Assembly: GCF_001293525.1 (NCBI RefSeq)
Contig: NZ_BBYR01000017.1
Coordinates: forward strand, 1 to 64,000
Direction: 5' to 3'
DNA length: 64,000 bases
DNA from: Pseudideonella sakaiensis
GTDB lineage: Bacteria; Pseudomonadota; Gammaproteobacteria; Burkholderiales; Burkholderiaceae_C
Shown here: positions 1-9,612 of the stretch, piece after piece
How positions within the stretch are numbered: position 1 is the first letter of the stretch
Layout of the letters: each line of letters starts with the position of its first letter
Notes under the pieces: model-generated
Seen by the model: the letters and a program-made list of their open reading frames with translations, nothing else
The model's database searches: none
Told to the model about the DNA's origin: nothing
Position numbers and translations under genes: made by a program

Positions 1-316
1 AGATGGAGCTCATGTCGACGACGGTCTTGCCGGCGGGGGCGTCCTTCAGGCCGGCGGCCACGCCGTTGTCGCCGAACAGCACCGCGGCCACGTCGGGCGT
101 GTCCGGCAGCATCAGGAACACCACGTCGGCTCGCTGCGCGACGCCGCGCGCGGTGGTGCAGACGGTGGCGCCGCCCTCGGCCAGCGCCACCGGCACCTTG
201 CTGCGGGTGTGCACGAAGAGCTGGTGGCCGGCGGCCTGCAGGTGGGCCGCCATCGGCGCGCCCATGATGCCCAGGCCGATGAAGCCGAGGCGTTGCGGGG
301 AGGTGGAAGCGGGCAT
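1..316 (-). CDS. glxR: 2-hydroxy-3-oxopropionate (tartronate semialdehyde) reductase, N-terminal part
   Basis: The visible part is the N-terminal ~105 residues of a beta-hydroxyacid dehydrogenase; the gene runs off the left edge. It opens with a Rossmann dinucleotide motif (LGFIGLGIMGAPMAAHL) and continues into the VVFLMLPDT and TVVDMSS stretches of the 3-hydroxyisobutyrate/tartronate semialdehyde reductase family. That family reduces tartronate semialdehyde to D-glycerate with NAD(P)H in the cytoplasm. The specific substrate is inferred from position: it lies 43 bp downstream of hyi and after gcl on the same strand, the standard order of the glycerate pathway. Sequence alone would not exclude 3-hydroxyisobutyrate dehydrogenase. 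Confidence 0.88.
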   Translation of the reverse strand, partial: MPASTSPQRLGFIGLGIMGAPMAAHLQAAGHQLFVHTRSKVPVALAEGGATVCTTARGVAQRADVVFLMLPDTPDVAAVLFGDNGVAAGLKDAPAGKTVVDMSSI

Positions 317-359
317 GGGTCGGGTTCCGCGGTCGATCGGAGCAGGGCGGGGCCGGCCG

Positions 360-1157
360 TCAGGCGCGGCGGGTGGCGCGGTGGAACCAGCCGAGGCCGG
401 CCTCGGTGCCGGCGGCCGGCCGGTACTCGCAGCCGACGTGGCCGGCGTAGCCCAGCCGGTCGAGCAGCGCGAACAGGTAGCCGTAGGCGATCTCGCCGCT
501 GCCGGGCTCGTGGCGGCCCGGGTTGTCGGCGATCTGCACGTGCGCGATGCGCGGCAACAGGCGCTCGATCGTGGCGGCCAGCTCGCCCTCGCTGCGCTGC
601 ATGTGGTAGACGTCGTACTGCAGGAAGAGGTTGTCGGTGACGCCGTCGGCGGCCACCGCGTCCATCAGCGCCACCGCCTGCGCGCTGCGGTTCAGCACGT
701 AGCCGGGGATGTCGTAGGGGTTGATCGGCTCGACCAGCAGGCGCAGCCCGGCCTGGCGCGCCTGCGCCGCGGCGTGGCGCAGGTTCTCGACCAGGGTGTG
801 CTGCAGCAGCGCCGGGTCGGCCCCGGCCGGCGCCTTGCCGGCCATGCAGTGCAGCTGCCGGCAGCCCAGCGCCTGCGCGTAGGCGATGCCCAGGCCGACG
901 CCGTCGCGGAACTCGGCCACCCGGTCCGGCAGGCAGGCCAGGCCGCGCTCGCCGGCCTCCCAGTCGCCCGGCGGCAGGTTGTGCAGCACCAGCTGCAGCC
1001 GGTGCCGCAGCAGCCGCTCGCGGATCGCCTCGGCCGGGTGCTCGTAGGGAAAGAGGAACTCGACGGCCTCGAAGCCGGCGGCGGCGGCGGCCTCGAAGCG
1101 CTCGAGGAAGGGGCGCTCGGTGAAGAGCATCGAGAGGTTGGCGGCGAAGCGGGGCAT
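360..1157 (-). CDS. hyi: Hydroxypyruvate isomerase
   Basis: 265 residues, full length for this TIM-barrel sugar-phosphate-isomerase-like family. It begins MPRFAANLSMLFTERPFLER, a typical Hyi start, and carries the family signatures LLVEPINPYDIPGYVL, YDVYHMQRSEG and HVQIADNPGRHEPG, which supply metal ligands and active-site acids. The enzyme interconverts hydroxypyruvate and tartronate semialdehyde. It lies between gcl (132 bp upstream) and glxR (43 bp downstream), so all three probably act together on glyoxylate. The start is the ATG just before the conserved N terminus. Confidence 0.92.
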   Translation of the reverse strand: MPRFAANLSMLFTERPFLERFEAAAAAGFEAVEFLFPYEHPAEAIRERLLRHRLQLVLHNLPPGDWEAGERGLACLPDRVAEFRDGVGLGIAYAQALGCRQLHCMAGKAPAGADPALLQHTLVENLRHAAAQARQAGLRLLVEPINPYDIPGYVLNRSAQAVALMDAVAADGVTDNLFLQYDVYHMQRSEGELAATIERLLPRIAHVQIADNPGRHEPGSGEIAYGYLFALLDRLGYAGHVGCEYRPAAGTEAGLGWFHRATRRA

Positions 1158-1289
1158 GGCGGCTCGGGCAGGAGGGGCAGGGCGGCTCGGCGGAAACGCA
1201 GGGGAAGCCGGCTCGGCGGATGCGGTGGACGGGATCGCGCGGCGGCGGCGGAGGCCGCCGCCGTGGCCGGTGGCAGGCGGCGGCAGGCG

Positions 1290-3080
<1,791 letters not shown>

Positions 3081-3173
3081 GCTCGTTCTCCTGGGGTCGT
3101 GGGGGGTCTGTCGCCTCGGGGTGCATGGTCGGCCGGCCGGCCGCGGCGCGGAAGCCGGGGTGGGGCCATATCA

Positions 3174-3194
3174 GTCATTCCGCGGTGGAATGAC
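3174..3194. promoter_or_regulatory. Perfect palindrome in the gcl/LysR divergent promoter region
   Basis: The sequence shows GTCATTCC, a 5-base spacer GCGGT, then GGAATGAC: perfect 8-bp arms. It contains ATTCC-N5-GGAAT, which fits the T-N11-A form of LysR-type operators. It lies 27 bp before the LysR start and 93 bp before gcl, where an autoregulatory activator site would be expected. Binding by the adjacent LysR protein is inferred. Confidence 0.6.
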
Positions 3195-3220
3195 GCGGCG
3201 GCCGACGCTAGCATCGGGCG

Positions 3221-4132
3221 ATGGACCGCGTCGCCGCCCTGCGCCTCTTCGTCCGCGTGGTCGAGACCGGCAGCTTCAGCCGGGCCGCCGGCGACCTGGC
3301 GCTGACCCAGCCCACCGCCACCAAGCACGTGGCCGCGCTCGAGCGGCGGCTCGGGGCCCGCCTGTTCCACCGCAGCACGCGCGGCGTGACGCCGACCGAG
3401 GTCGGCGCGGCCTACTACGACAAGGCCAAGCGCATCCTGGCCGAGCTCGACGAGGCCGACGACCTGGCCGCGCTGCTGCACGGCCGCATGCATGGCCAGC
3501 TGCGGCTGGGCAGCTCGGTGGCCTTCGGCCGCCGCGTGCTGGTGCCGCTGGCACTGCGCTTCATGCAGGCCCACCCCGGGCTGAACCTCGAGCTGAGCTT
3601 CGAGGACCGCTACGTCGACCTGGTGGCCCAGGGCATCGACGTCGCCGTGCGCATGGGCCGCCTCGCCGACTCCGGCCTCGGCGCCCGCTACCTGGGCCGC
3701 AACCCCTGGGTGCTGACGGCCGCGCCGGCCTACCTCGAGGAGGCGGGCACGCCGCGCGCGGCCGAGGAGCTGGCGGCCCACCGCTGCGTGGTCTACAGCA
3801 GCGTGCAGGGCGACGACCGCTGGAGCTTCGACGATGCCGCGGGCCGCACCGTCACCGTGCCGGTGCGCGGGCCGCTGCGCTCGAACAACCTGTCGGCGGT
3901 GCTCGCCGCCTGCCGCGCCGGCCTGGGCCTGGCGGTGCTGCCGGCCTACGTGGCGCGCGAATCGCTCGCCGACGGCAGCCTGGTGCGCGTGCTGCCCGGC
4001 TTCAACCTGCCGGCCCAGGACATCCACGCCGTGTTCCCGTCGCCGAAGCTGCTGCCGGGCAAGGTGCAGGTGTTGATTCTTTGGCTGCAACAGGCGCTGG
4101 AAGGCGAGGGCTGGTGGCGCGACGGGGTCTGA
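3221..4132 (+). CDS. LysR family transcriptional regulator
   Basis: 303 residues with the classic LysR layout. A winged helix-turn-helix occupies residues ~1-60 (LRLFVRVVETGSFSRAAGDL, then LTQPTATKHVAALERRLGAR), and a substrate-binding domain runs from ~90 to 295. It is divergent from gcl-hyi-glxR with a shared intergenic palindrome, so control of glyoxylate assimilation is the best guess. Its sequence is also close to the many CrgA/DmlR-like LysR proteins, so the inducer cannot be read from the sequence. Confidence 0.85.
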   Translation: MDRVAALRLFVRVVETGSFSRAAGDLALTQPTATKHVAALERRLGARLFHRSTRGVTPTEVGAAYYDKAKRILAELDEADDLAALLHGRMHGQLRLGSSVAFGRRVLVPLALRFMQAHPGLNLELSFEDRYVDLVAQGIDVAVRMGRLADSGLGARYLGRNPWVLTAAPAYLEEAGTPRAAEELAAHRCVVYSSVQGDDRWSFDDAAGRTVTVPVRGPLRSNNLSAVLAACRAGLGLAVLPAYVARESLADGSLVRVLPGFNLPAQDIHAVFPSPKLLPGKVQVLILWLQQALEGEGWWRDGV

Positions 4133-4173
4133 CGCGCCATCATCCGCGGGGCCGCCACTGCCCCTCGACGCCG

Positions 4174-5577
4174 ATGGACGCTTCGCCTGCCCCCGCCCCC
4201 CTGCCGGACACCGCGCCCGGAGCCCCACCCGACGCGCCGCCCGACACCCCGCCCGAGCCGCGCGAGATCTCGCTGCAGGACTTCCTCGACGAGGCCCGCG
4301 CCGCCCAGCGCGCCGGCCGGCTCGCCGAGGCCGAGGCGATGTACCTGCACCTGCTGCAGCAGGCCCCGGACGAGCCGAACGCGCTCAACTTCCTCGGCGT
4401 GCTGCGCTTCCAGCAAGGCCTGCACGACCTGGCGCTGGCCACGCTGATGCGCGCGATCCGGGCCGCGCCCGACGATGCCGGGCCCTGGATCAACCTGGCC
4501 AACGTGCTGATCGAGACCGATCGCCTCGACGACGCCGTGAAGGCCCTGGGCAACGCCGCGGCGCTGGCGCCGCGGAGCGTGCAGATCGTCAACAACCTCG
4601 GCGTACTGCACCTGCGGCGGCAGGACTGGGGGCTGGCCGAGCAGCACCTGCGGCGCGCCCTCGAGCTGTGGCCGGAACGCAGCTACCTGCACGAGAACCT
4701 GGCGCAGGTGTGCCTGGCGACCGGCCGCGCCCAGGAGGCGGAGCAGCACCTGGCGCGCGCCCTCCTCTGCATGGGGCCGCGGTCGCTCTCGCGCAAGCTG
4801 ATGCTGATCGCCCACGACGTGCTCGGCGACCGGGCCGCCGCGCTGCGCACGGTGCAGGAATGGCTCGAGGCGGAGCCGGACAACCCCGAGGCCCGCCACC
4901 ACCTCGCGGCACTGGGTGCCGCGGTGGTGCCGCCGCGGGCGCCCGACGACTACGTCAGCCAGCTGTTCGACGGCTTCGCCCAGTCCTTCGACGCCCAGCT
5001 GGCGCGGCTGGGCTACCGGGGCCCGACGCTGGTCGTCGACGAGCTGCGGCGCCTGCGCGAGGGCCTGCCGGCGGAGGCGACCGTGGTCGACGCCGGCTGC
5101 GGCACCGGCCTGTGCGGCCCCGGGTTGCGGCCGCTGGCGGCCCGTCTCGTCGGCGTCGACCTGTCCGGCGGCATGCTCCGGCACGCGGCCGCCGGCAAGG
5201 GCTACGACGAGCTGCACCAGGCCGAGCTCGGCGCCTTCCTCGCGCAGCGCCGTGCCGACCTGGACGCCGTGGTCGCGGCCGACGTGATGAGCTACTTCGG
5301 CGAGCTCGACGGCGTGATGCAGGCGCTGGCCACGGCGCTGCGGCCCGGTGGCGTGGTGGTGCTCACCTTCGAGGCGCTCGACGAGCCGGCCGCGGCTGGC
5401 TTCGCGCTGCGCTCCCACGGGCGATACGCCCACCAGGCGGCCTACGTCTGCGCCGCGGCGCTCCACCACGGCCTGGTGGTGCAGCGGCTCGCGCGCGAGG
5501 TGCTGCGCAGCGAGCTCGGCCGGCCGATCGCCAGCTGGGTGCTGTCCGCCACGCGGGCGCCGGCGCCCGCAGCCTAG
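4174..5577 (+). CDS. TPR-repeat and SAM-dependent methyltransferase fusion
   Basis: 467 residues from the ATG at 4174; an open frame continues upstream but is low-complexity. After a Pro/Ala-rich leader (1-35), residues ~38-240 form about five or six TPR-like helical pairs (for example AWINLANVLIETDRLDDAVKA-like repeats with Pro at repeat ends). A class I methyltransferase domain follows from ~265: VVDAGCGTGLCGPGL is the SAM-binding motif I, and LVGVDLSGGML is the acidic-loop strand. Such fusions are known in proteobacteria, some linked to envelope or methylation functions, but the substrate is unknown. Its TAG stop overlaps the convergent FMN reductase stop at the palindrome CCTAGG. Confidence 0.82.
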   Translation: MDASPAPAPLPDTAPGAPPDAPPDTPPEPREISLQDFLDEARAAQRAGRLAEAEAMYLHLLQQAPDEPNALNFLGVLRFQQGLHDLALATLMRAIRAAPDDAGPWINLANVLIETDRLDDAVKALGNAAALAPRSVQIVNNLGVLHLRRQDWGLAEQHLRRALELWPERSYLHENLAQVCLATGRAQEAEQHLARALLCMGPRSLSRKLMLIAHDVLGDRAAALRTVQEWLEAEPDNPEARHHLAALGAAVVPPRAPDDYVSQLFDGFAQSFDAQLARLGYRGPTLVVDELRRLREGLPAEATVVDAGCGTGLCGPGLRPLAARLVGVDLSGGMLRHAAAGKGYDELHQAELGAFLAQRRADLDAVVAADVMSYFGELDGVMQALATALRPGGVVVLTFEALDEPAAAGFALRSHGRYAHQAAYVCAAALHHGLVVQRLAREVLRSELGRPIASWVLSATRAPAPAA

Positions 5578-6185
5578 GCTGCCGGCGCCACCGCGGCGGC
5601 GCCGCGCACCAGCGCCGCGAAGCCGACCACCTCCTCGGCCACGCGGTGGCAGGCCGCCAGCGCCGCCGGGTCGGCCGGCTGCTCGGCACCGCCGAACGGG
5701 CGGGACGATGCGAGCAGCGCCGCGCCGTAGGGCGTGGGCCAGCCGCGCAGCGCGTGCACCACGCTGCGCAGCGCCGTCAGCGTGGTGCCCATCGCCTGCA
5801 TGCCGTCGGCGCTGACGATGCAGCCGACCGCGCGCATCGTCAGGTAGGGCCGCGCGTCCTCGCGCGTGTCCTCGACGAAGTCGATCACGTTCTTCATCAG
5901 GCCGGAGATGCCGCCGTGGTAGGCGGGCGTGGCCAGCACCAGGCCGTCGGCACGGCGCACCGCGTCGACCAGCGCGCGCGCCTTGTCGCTGCGCTCGGGC
6001 CGGGTCGGGTCGTAGGGCTCGGTGGGCAGTGCGTCGGCGCCGAAGGCGAGGGTGTCGCAGCCGAGGGCCCGGGCCTGCGCGAGCGCGGCCTCGATCGCGC
6101 GCTCGGCCGTCGAGCCGGGACGCGTGCTGCCGCCGATGCCGACGATCAGCGGGCGGTCGGGGAGGGGGGCGGGCGCCGGAAGCAC
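5574..6185 (-). CDS. NAD(P)H-dependent FMN reductase family protein
   Basis: 203 residues if read from the GTG at 6185; no in-frame ATG precedes the conserved start LIVGIGGSTRPGSTAERAI, so GTG is chosen. The flavodoxin-like fold is shown by the phosphate-binding GGSTRPGS loop, by GLVLATPAYHGGISGLMKN (the FMN-binding loop typical of the family) and by a VGCIVSADGMQAMG segment. Members reduce FMN with NADPH or act as quinone/azo reductases. It is tail-to-tail with the TPR-methyltransferase gene and follows the GntR gene; neither context fixes a substrate. Confidence 0.82.
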   Translation of the reverse strand: MLPAPAPLPDRPLIVGIGGSTRPGSTAERAIEAALAQARALGCDTLAFGADALPTEPYDPTRPERSDKARALVDAVRRADGLVLATPAYHGGISGLMKNVIDFVEDTREDARPYLTMRAVGCIVSADGMQAMGTTLTALRSVVHALRGWPTPYGAALLASSRPFGGAEQPADPAALAACHRVAEEVVGFAALVRGAAAVAPAA

Positions 6186-6328
6186 GGACAAGGCGGGGAC
6201 GGGTCGGATGGGCCGGCCCTCGGGCCGCGCCGGCGGCCGGAACACGCCAGCGAAGGCCGCGAGTGTAAGAGGTCCGTCCGGCCCGCGCCGGCGGCGGGCC
6301 GATCTGCGCAGGCGCGGCCCGCGGCCGC

Positions 6329-7027
6329 TCAGGCCGGCGCGCGGCGCGCCACCGGGGCCAGCGCGCCGCGCAGGCGGGCCAGCGCGTCCTGCGCGGCGCC
6401 GCTCGATTCGCTCAGGCCGTCCTGCACGCTGCCCAGGTGGGCCACCATCCGGCGCTCGGCGTCGGCCCGGTCGCCGGCGGCCAGCGCGTCGACGATCGCC
6501 TGGTGCTCGTCGCAGGACTGCCGCGCCTCGTGCGAGGACTGGTAGAGCGTGGCGGCCAGCGTGGTGCGCGCCGTCAGGTCGCGCATCACCGCGGTGAGGG
6601 CCCGGTGGCCCAGGCAGTCGGCCAGGCAGACGTGGAAATCGGCCAGCAGGTAGCTGCGCGTGGCCGCGTCGCTGCCGTCGATCGCGCCGCGCTCCTCGGC
6701 GATGTGCTGCCGCAGCCGCTGCACCACCGCCTGCAGCGGGCGGCCCTGCGGCGCCTCGCGCAGCAGCCCGGCCTCGATCACCCGGCGCGCGGCGAAGGCG
6801 TCGCGCGCCTCGTCGAACGAGGGCTCCACGACGTACCAGCCCTTGCGGCTGCGCACCTCCACGAAGCCGCGCGCCTGCAGCTGCATCAGCGCCTCGCGCA
6901 CCAGCGTGCGGCTGACGGCGTACAGGTCGGCCAGCTCCTGCTCGCCCAGCCGGGCGCCGGGCGCCAGCTTCTGCGCCAGGATGGACTCGACCACCTGCTG
7001 GGCGATCTCCGCGGGGCTGATGCTCAT
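6329..7027 (-). CDS. GntR family transcriptional regulator, FCD domain
   Basis: 232 residues. The N-terminal winged helix includes LGEQELADLYAVSRTLVREALMQLQARGFVEV, the GntR signature, at about residues 25-60. The rest is an all-helical FCD ligand domain with DFHVCLADCLGHRAL and HEARQSCDEHQAIVDAL, which carry the metal-binding Asp/His residues of FCD proteins; these usually sense carboxylic acids. It is downstream of the dicarboxylate transporter on the same strand (30-bp gap), so control of that transporter by a dicarboxylate is a reasonable inference. Direct inverted CTTG/CAAG sites occur at the transporter promoter. Confidence 0.85.
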   Translation of the reverse strand: MSISPAEIAQQVVESILAQKLAPGARLGEQELADLYAVSRTLVREALMQLQARGFVEVRSRKGWYVVEPSFDEARDAFAARRVIEAGLLREAPQGRPLQAVVQRLRQHIAEERGAIDGSDAATRSYLLADFHVCLADCLGHRALTAVMRDLTARTTLAATLYQSSHEARQSCDEHQAIVDALAAGDRADAERRMVAHLGSVQDGLSESSGAAQDALARLRGALAPVARRAPA

Positions 7028-7057
7028 GCCGCGATGCTACGGGGCGGGCGCCGGCCT

Positions 7058-8404
7058 TCAGGCCGCGGGCGCCACCGGGCCGGCGGGTGGCCGCGTGGCC
7101 GCAGCACCCGGCGGCAGTGCCGCCGGGGCGTCCAGCGGCGCCGCCGGCCGGCCGTCCAGCACCGCGTGGGCGCGCTCGCGGTCGATGTCGCCCTCCCAGG
7201 CCGCCACCACCACCGTGGCCACGCAGTTGCCGACCAGGTTGCCGAGCGCGCGCGCGATGCCCATGAACCAGTCCACGGACAGCACCAGCACCAGGCCGAT
7301 CGCCGGGATCGCCGGGATGGCGTGCAGCGTGGCTGCCAGCACCACGATCGCCGAGCCCGGCACGCCGTGCGCGCCCTTGCTCGTGACCAGCGACACCGCC
7401 AGGATGGTCAGCAGGTCGGTCATCGAGATCGGCGTGTTCGTGGCCTGCGCGATGAACACCGCCGCCAGCGTGATGTAGATCGAGAAGGCGTCGAGGTTGA
7501 AGGAGTAGCCGGTCGGGATCACCAGCCCGACCGTCGAATCGCGGATGCCCAGGTGGCGCAGCTTGGCCATCACCTGCGGCAGCACGCTGTCGCTCGAGGT
7601 GGTGGCGAACACCACCGCCAGCTCCTCGCGCAGGTAGCGCAGCAGCTTGAACAGGCTGAAGCCCGCCAGCCGCAGGATGCCGCCCAGCACCACCACGACG
7701 AACAGGATCACCGCCGCATAGAACAGCACCACCAGCATCCCGAGCTGCTTCAGCGAGCCCACGCCGTACTTGCCGACCGTGAAGGCGATCGCCCCCAGCA
7801 CGCCCAGCGGCGCCAGCCGGATCAGCAGCCCCATGATCTTGAACACCACCTGCGACAGCGTGTCGATGAAGACCGCCACCGGCGCGCCGCGCTCGCCCAG
7901 CATCGCCAGCGCGCAGCCGAACAGCACCGCGAACAGCAGCACCTGCAGCACGTCGCCGGTGGCGAAGGCGCTCACCACCGTGGTGGGGATCAGCTTCATC
8001 AGGAAGTCCACCGTGCCGCCGCTGGTGAGCTTGTTCGCGTTGTCGGCATAGGCCCCCATTGCCGCCGCGTCCAGCGCCTTCGGGTCGACGTTCATGCCGA
8101 CCCCGGGCTGGAACACGAAGGCCAGCAGCAGGCCCAGCGCCAGCGCCACCGTCGTCACCACCTCGAAATAGACCAGCGCCTTCACGCCGACCCGGCCCAC
8201 ACGCTTCAGGTCCCCCGCGCCCGCGATGCCGTGCACCACGACGCAGAACACCAGCACCGGGATGATCATCTTGATCAGCTTGATGAAGCCATCGCCCAGC
8301 GGCTTCAGCTTCACCGCGAACTCCGGCAGCGCCAGCCCGAGGATCACCCCCAGCACGAGGGCCAGCACCACCTGGCCGAACAGGGAACGCAGGAAGGAGG
8401 GCAT
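7058..8404 (-). CDS. dctA: C4-dicarboxylate:cation symporter (DAACS family)
   Basis: 448 residues from the ATG at 8404 (MPSFLRSLFGQVVLALVLGV); an upstream open frame lacks the family sequence. Eight or so hydrophobic segments and two re-entrant hairpins are visible. Key motifs are FATTSSDSVLPQVMAKL (serine-rich hairpin 1), IPTGYSFNLDAFSIYITLA (substrate/Na+ site), VTSKGAHGVPGSAIVVLAA (hairpin 2) and LSVDWFMGIARALGNLVGNCVATVVVA split across the last helix. DctA proteins import succinate, fumarate, malate or aspartate at the inner membrane. The GntR/FCD gene lies directly downstream. Confidence 0.93.
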   Translation of the reverse strand: MPSFLRSLFGQVVLALVLGVILGLALPEFAVKLKPLGDGFIKLIKMIIPVLVFCVVVHGIAGAGDLKRVGRVGVKALVYFEVVTTVALALGLLLAFVFQPGVGMNVDPKALDAAAMGAYADNANKLTSGGTVDFLMKLIPTTVVSAFATGDVLQVLLFAVLFGCALAMLGERGAPVAVFIDTLSQVVFKIMGLLIRLAPLGVLGAIAFTVGKYGVGSLKQLGMLVVLFYAAVILFVVVVLGGILRLAGFSLFKLLRYLREELAVVFATTSSDSVLPQVMAKLRHLGIRDSTVGLVIPTGYSFNLDAFSIYITLAAVFIAQATNTPISMTDLLTILAVSLVTSKGAHGVPGSAIVVLAATLHAIPAIPAIGLVLVLSVDWFMGIARALGNLVGNCVATVVVAAWEGDIDRERAHAVLDGRPAAPLDAPAALPPGAAATRPPAGPVAPAA

Positions 8405-8430
8405 CGCGGGCTCCAGACATTGAGTGCAAA

Positions 8431-8455
8431 CTTGAACCACAAGCTTGCATACAAG
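8431..8455. promoter_or_regulatory. Paired CTTG/CAAG inverted repeats upstream of dctA
   Basis: Two adjacent inverted motifs stand 27-51 bp before the dctA start: CTTG-AACCA-CAAG (8431-8443) and CTTG-CATA-CAAG (8444-8455). The stretch is unusually A/T-rich for this genome, as promoters here tend to be. Short dyads of this size are typical operators for GntR-family dimers, so the FCD regulator at 6329-7027 is the likely binder; this is inferred. Confidence 0.5.
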
Positions 8456-8565
8456 AAATGTAGGCAAACTCGCCCGCCGCAGCATCCGGAGGAACCCGGG
8501 GCCCGGCCGGCGAGCCTGGAGCAGGTTTCGTACCGCGCGCCGCCCCGCGGCACGCCTGAAACGAC

Positions 8566-8591
8566 GGCGGCCCCGCTGCTGCGGGGCCGCC
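8566..8591 (-). terminator. Strong hairpin, likely terminator of the repeat-protein gene
   Basis: GGCGGCCCCG, a 6-base loop CTGCTG, then CGGGGCCGCC form a perfect 10-bp G/C stem. It lies 73 bp past the stop of the 8664-9065 gene; read in that direction it is followed by GTCGTTTC, a short T-rich tail. It would also insulate dctA. Confidence 0.6.
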
Positions 8592-8663
8592 GGGAGCACG
8601 CCGGGCTTCGGCCCGGCCTGCGCAAGCGCGCGCCGACGAGCGCCGGCGCCGCGCCGCGGGCGA

Positions 8664-9065
8664 TCAGCCCTTCATGGCCTTCACGGCCGCCTTCGCGTTG
8701 TCGTGCTCCGCCTTCGCCTGCTTCACGCAGGCGCTCTTCGCGTCACCCGACTGGTCGTCGCACTTCTCCTTCGCGACCTCGTAGGCCATCTCCGCCTTCG
8801 CCTCCGCCACCTTCTTCTGGTGCTTGGCCGACGGCTCGTGCTGCTGCTCCAGCTCGGCCTTGGCGACGTTCTCCTTGCCCTTGGCCTCCTTCATGCACAC
8901 GTCCTTCGCGTTGTCCTTCATCGTGTCGCACTGCGCCTTGGCGACCTTGTAATCGGCCTCGATCTTCTCCTTCGCGACCTTGTACTCGTCCTTCGTCATC
9001 GCATGCGCGCCGGTGGCGGCAAAGCAGGTGCAGGCAACGGCCAGCGCGATCAGGTTCTTCGTCAT
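8664..9065 (-). CDS. Secreted Lys/Ala/Cys-rich repeat protein of unknown function
   Basis: 133 residues from the ATG at 9065; the track of open frame upstream is not coding-like. Residues 1-22 form a signal peptide (LIALAVACTCFAATGAHA), so the product is periplasmic or secreted. The mature part is a charged helical protein with an internal duplication: two units containing CD-x5-AK-x2-C, that is CDTMKDNAKDVC and CDDQSGDAKSAC, each embedded in repeated YKVAKEK/YEVAKEKC stretches. Four cysteines in two equal spacings suggest disulfide pairs in an extended coiled coil. Similar small proteins are common in Burkholderiales but have no assigned function. Confidence 0.75.
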   Translation of the reverse strand: MTKNLIALAVACTCFAATGAHAMTKDEYKVAKEKIEADYKVAKAQCDTMKDNAKDVCMKEAKGKENVAKAELEQQHEPSAKHQKKVAEAKAEMAYEVAKEKCDDQSGDAKSACVKQAKAEHDNAKAAVKAMKG

Positions 9066-9580
9066 GGTGGGACTCCTTCTGGGGGGTTTTTCGTGGCCCG
9101 TTGATGGGTGGACGAAGGCTAGGGCGGGGGATGCGAGGGGGCTGTAGGACAAAGGAGGAAAGTGGCGGCGACCGGCGCTGACGTGCGGTGAGGGGTGCTC
9201 CGCGAAGGGAGGGTTGGCGGCCACGGCGACGCGCCTCTTGCCGTGTCAGCTGCCGAGACCGTGACCCGCAGCCCCGTGCATCCGCCACGGCTGTGAGCCT
9301 GGGTCTGAGCCTCAGCCTCAGCCTGAGCCTCGCGGGCCGCCGGGCGGCGAACCCCATGCGGCGGTCCGGCAGCAGTCCCCTCGTCCCCCGACTCGGCGCC
9401 GACCCGGCCGCCACCTGTCGCCTTCGCTGCCGAACCGCCCTCCGCAAGAACAGCGGGCGGCAGCGTAATGCTGCCAGTCACAGGAGCGCCGGCCCATTCC
9501 GAGCGCGGCAGCAGTGACATGCGCCTTCAGGCGATCGCCACCGCCGAGGTCGGGATCGGGCGCGCCGCTCGTGCTCGGTC
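9066..9580. other. Intergenic region without a supported gene
   Basis: About 515 bases between the secreted repeat protein and the toxin-antitoxin pair. Open frames on both strands are G/C-driven and resemble no family. The part next to 9065 should hold the promoter of the repeat-protein gene (a GGAGTC ribosome site lies just before the ATG). The only evident structure is a short hexamer repeat at 9295-9330. Confidence 0.5.
9295..9330. repeat. Six tandem hexamers (GAGCCT-like)
   Basis: The series is GAGCCT, GGGTCT, GAGCCT, CAGCCT, CAGCCT, GAGCCT. It is a short imperfect microsatellite in non-coding DNA; no role is evident. Confidence 0.7.
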
Positions 9581-9604
9581 GATAATACGTATACATCGCT
9601 TATC
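9581..9604. promoter_or_regulatory. Palindromic, A/T-rich promoter/operator of the toxin-antitoxin pair
   Basis: GATAA (9581-9585) and TTATC (9600-9604) face each other, enclosing the smaller palindromes ATACGTAT (9585-9592) and GTATAC (9589-9594). GATAAT resembles a -10 box. It ends 8 bp before the TTG start of the toxin gene, so it is well placed for autorepression by the XRE antitoxin and would imply a very short leader. Confidence 0.6.
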
Positions 9605-9612
9605 ATCTGCAG

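Noticed and set aside
9188-9517. 109-residue frame with an LSLSLSLSL stretch
   Set aside because: The repeat comes from the hexamer microsatellite at 9295-9330; there is no family similarity, ribosome site or codon pattern to support a gene.
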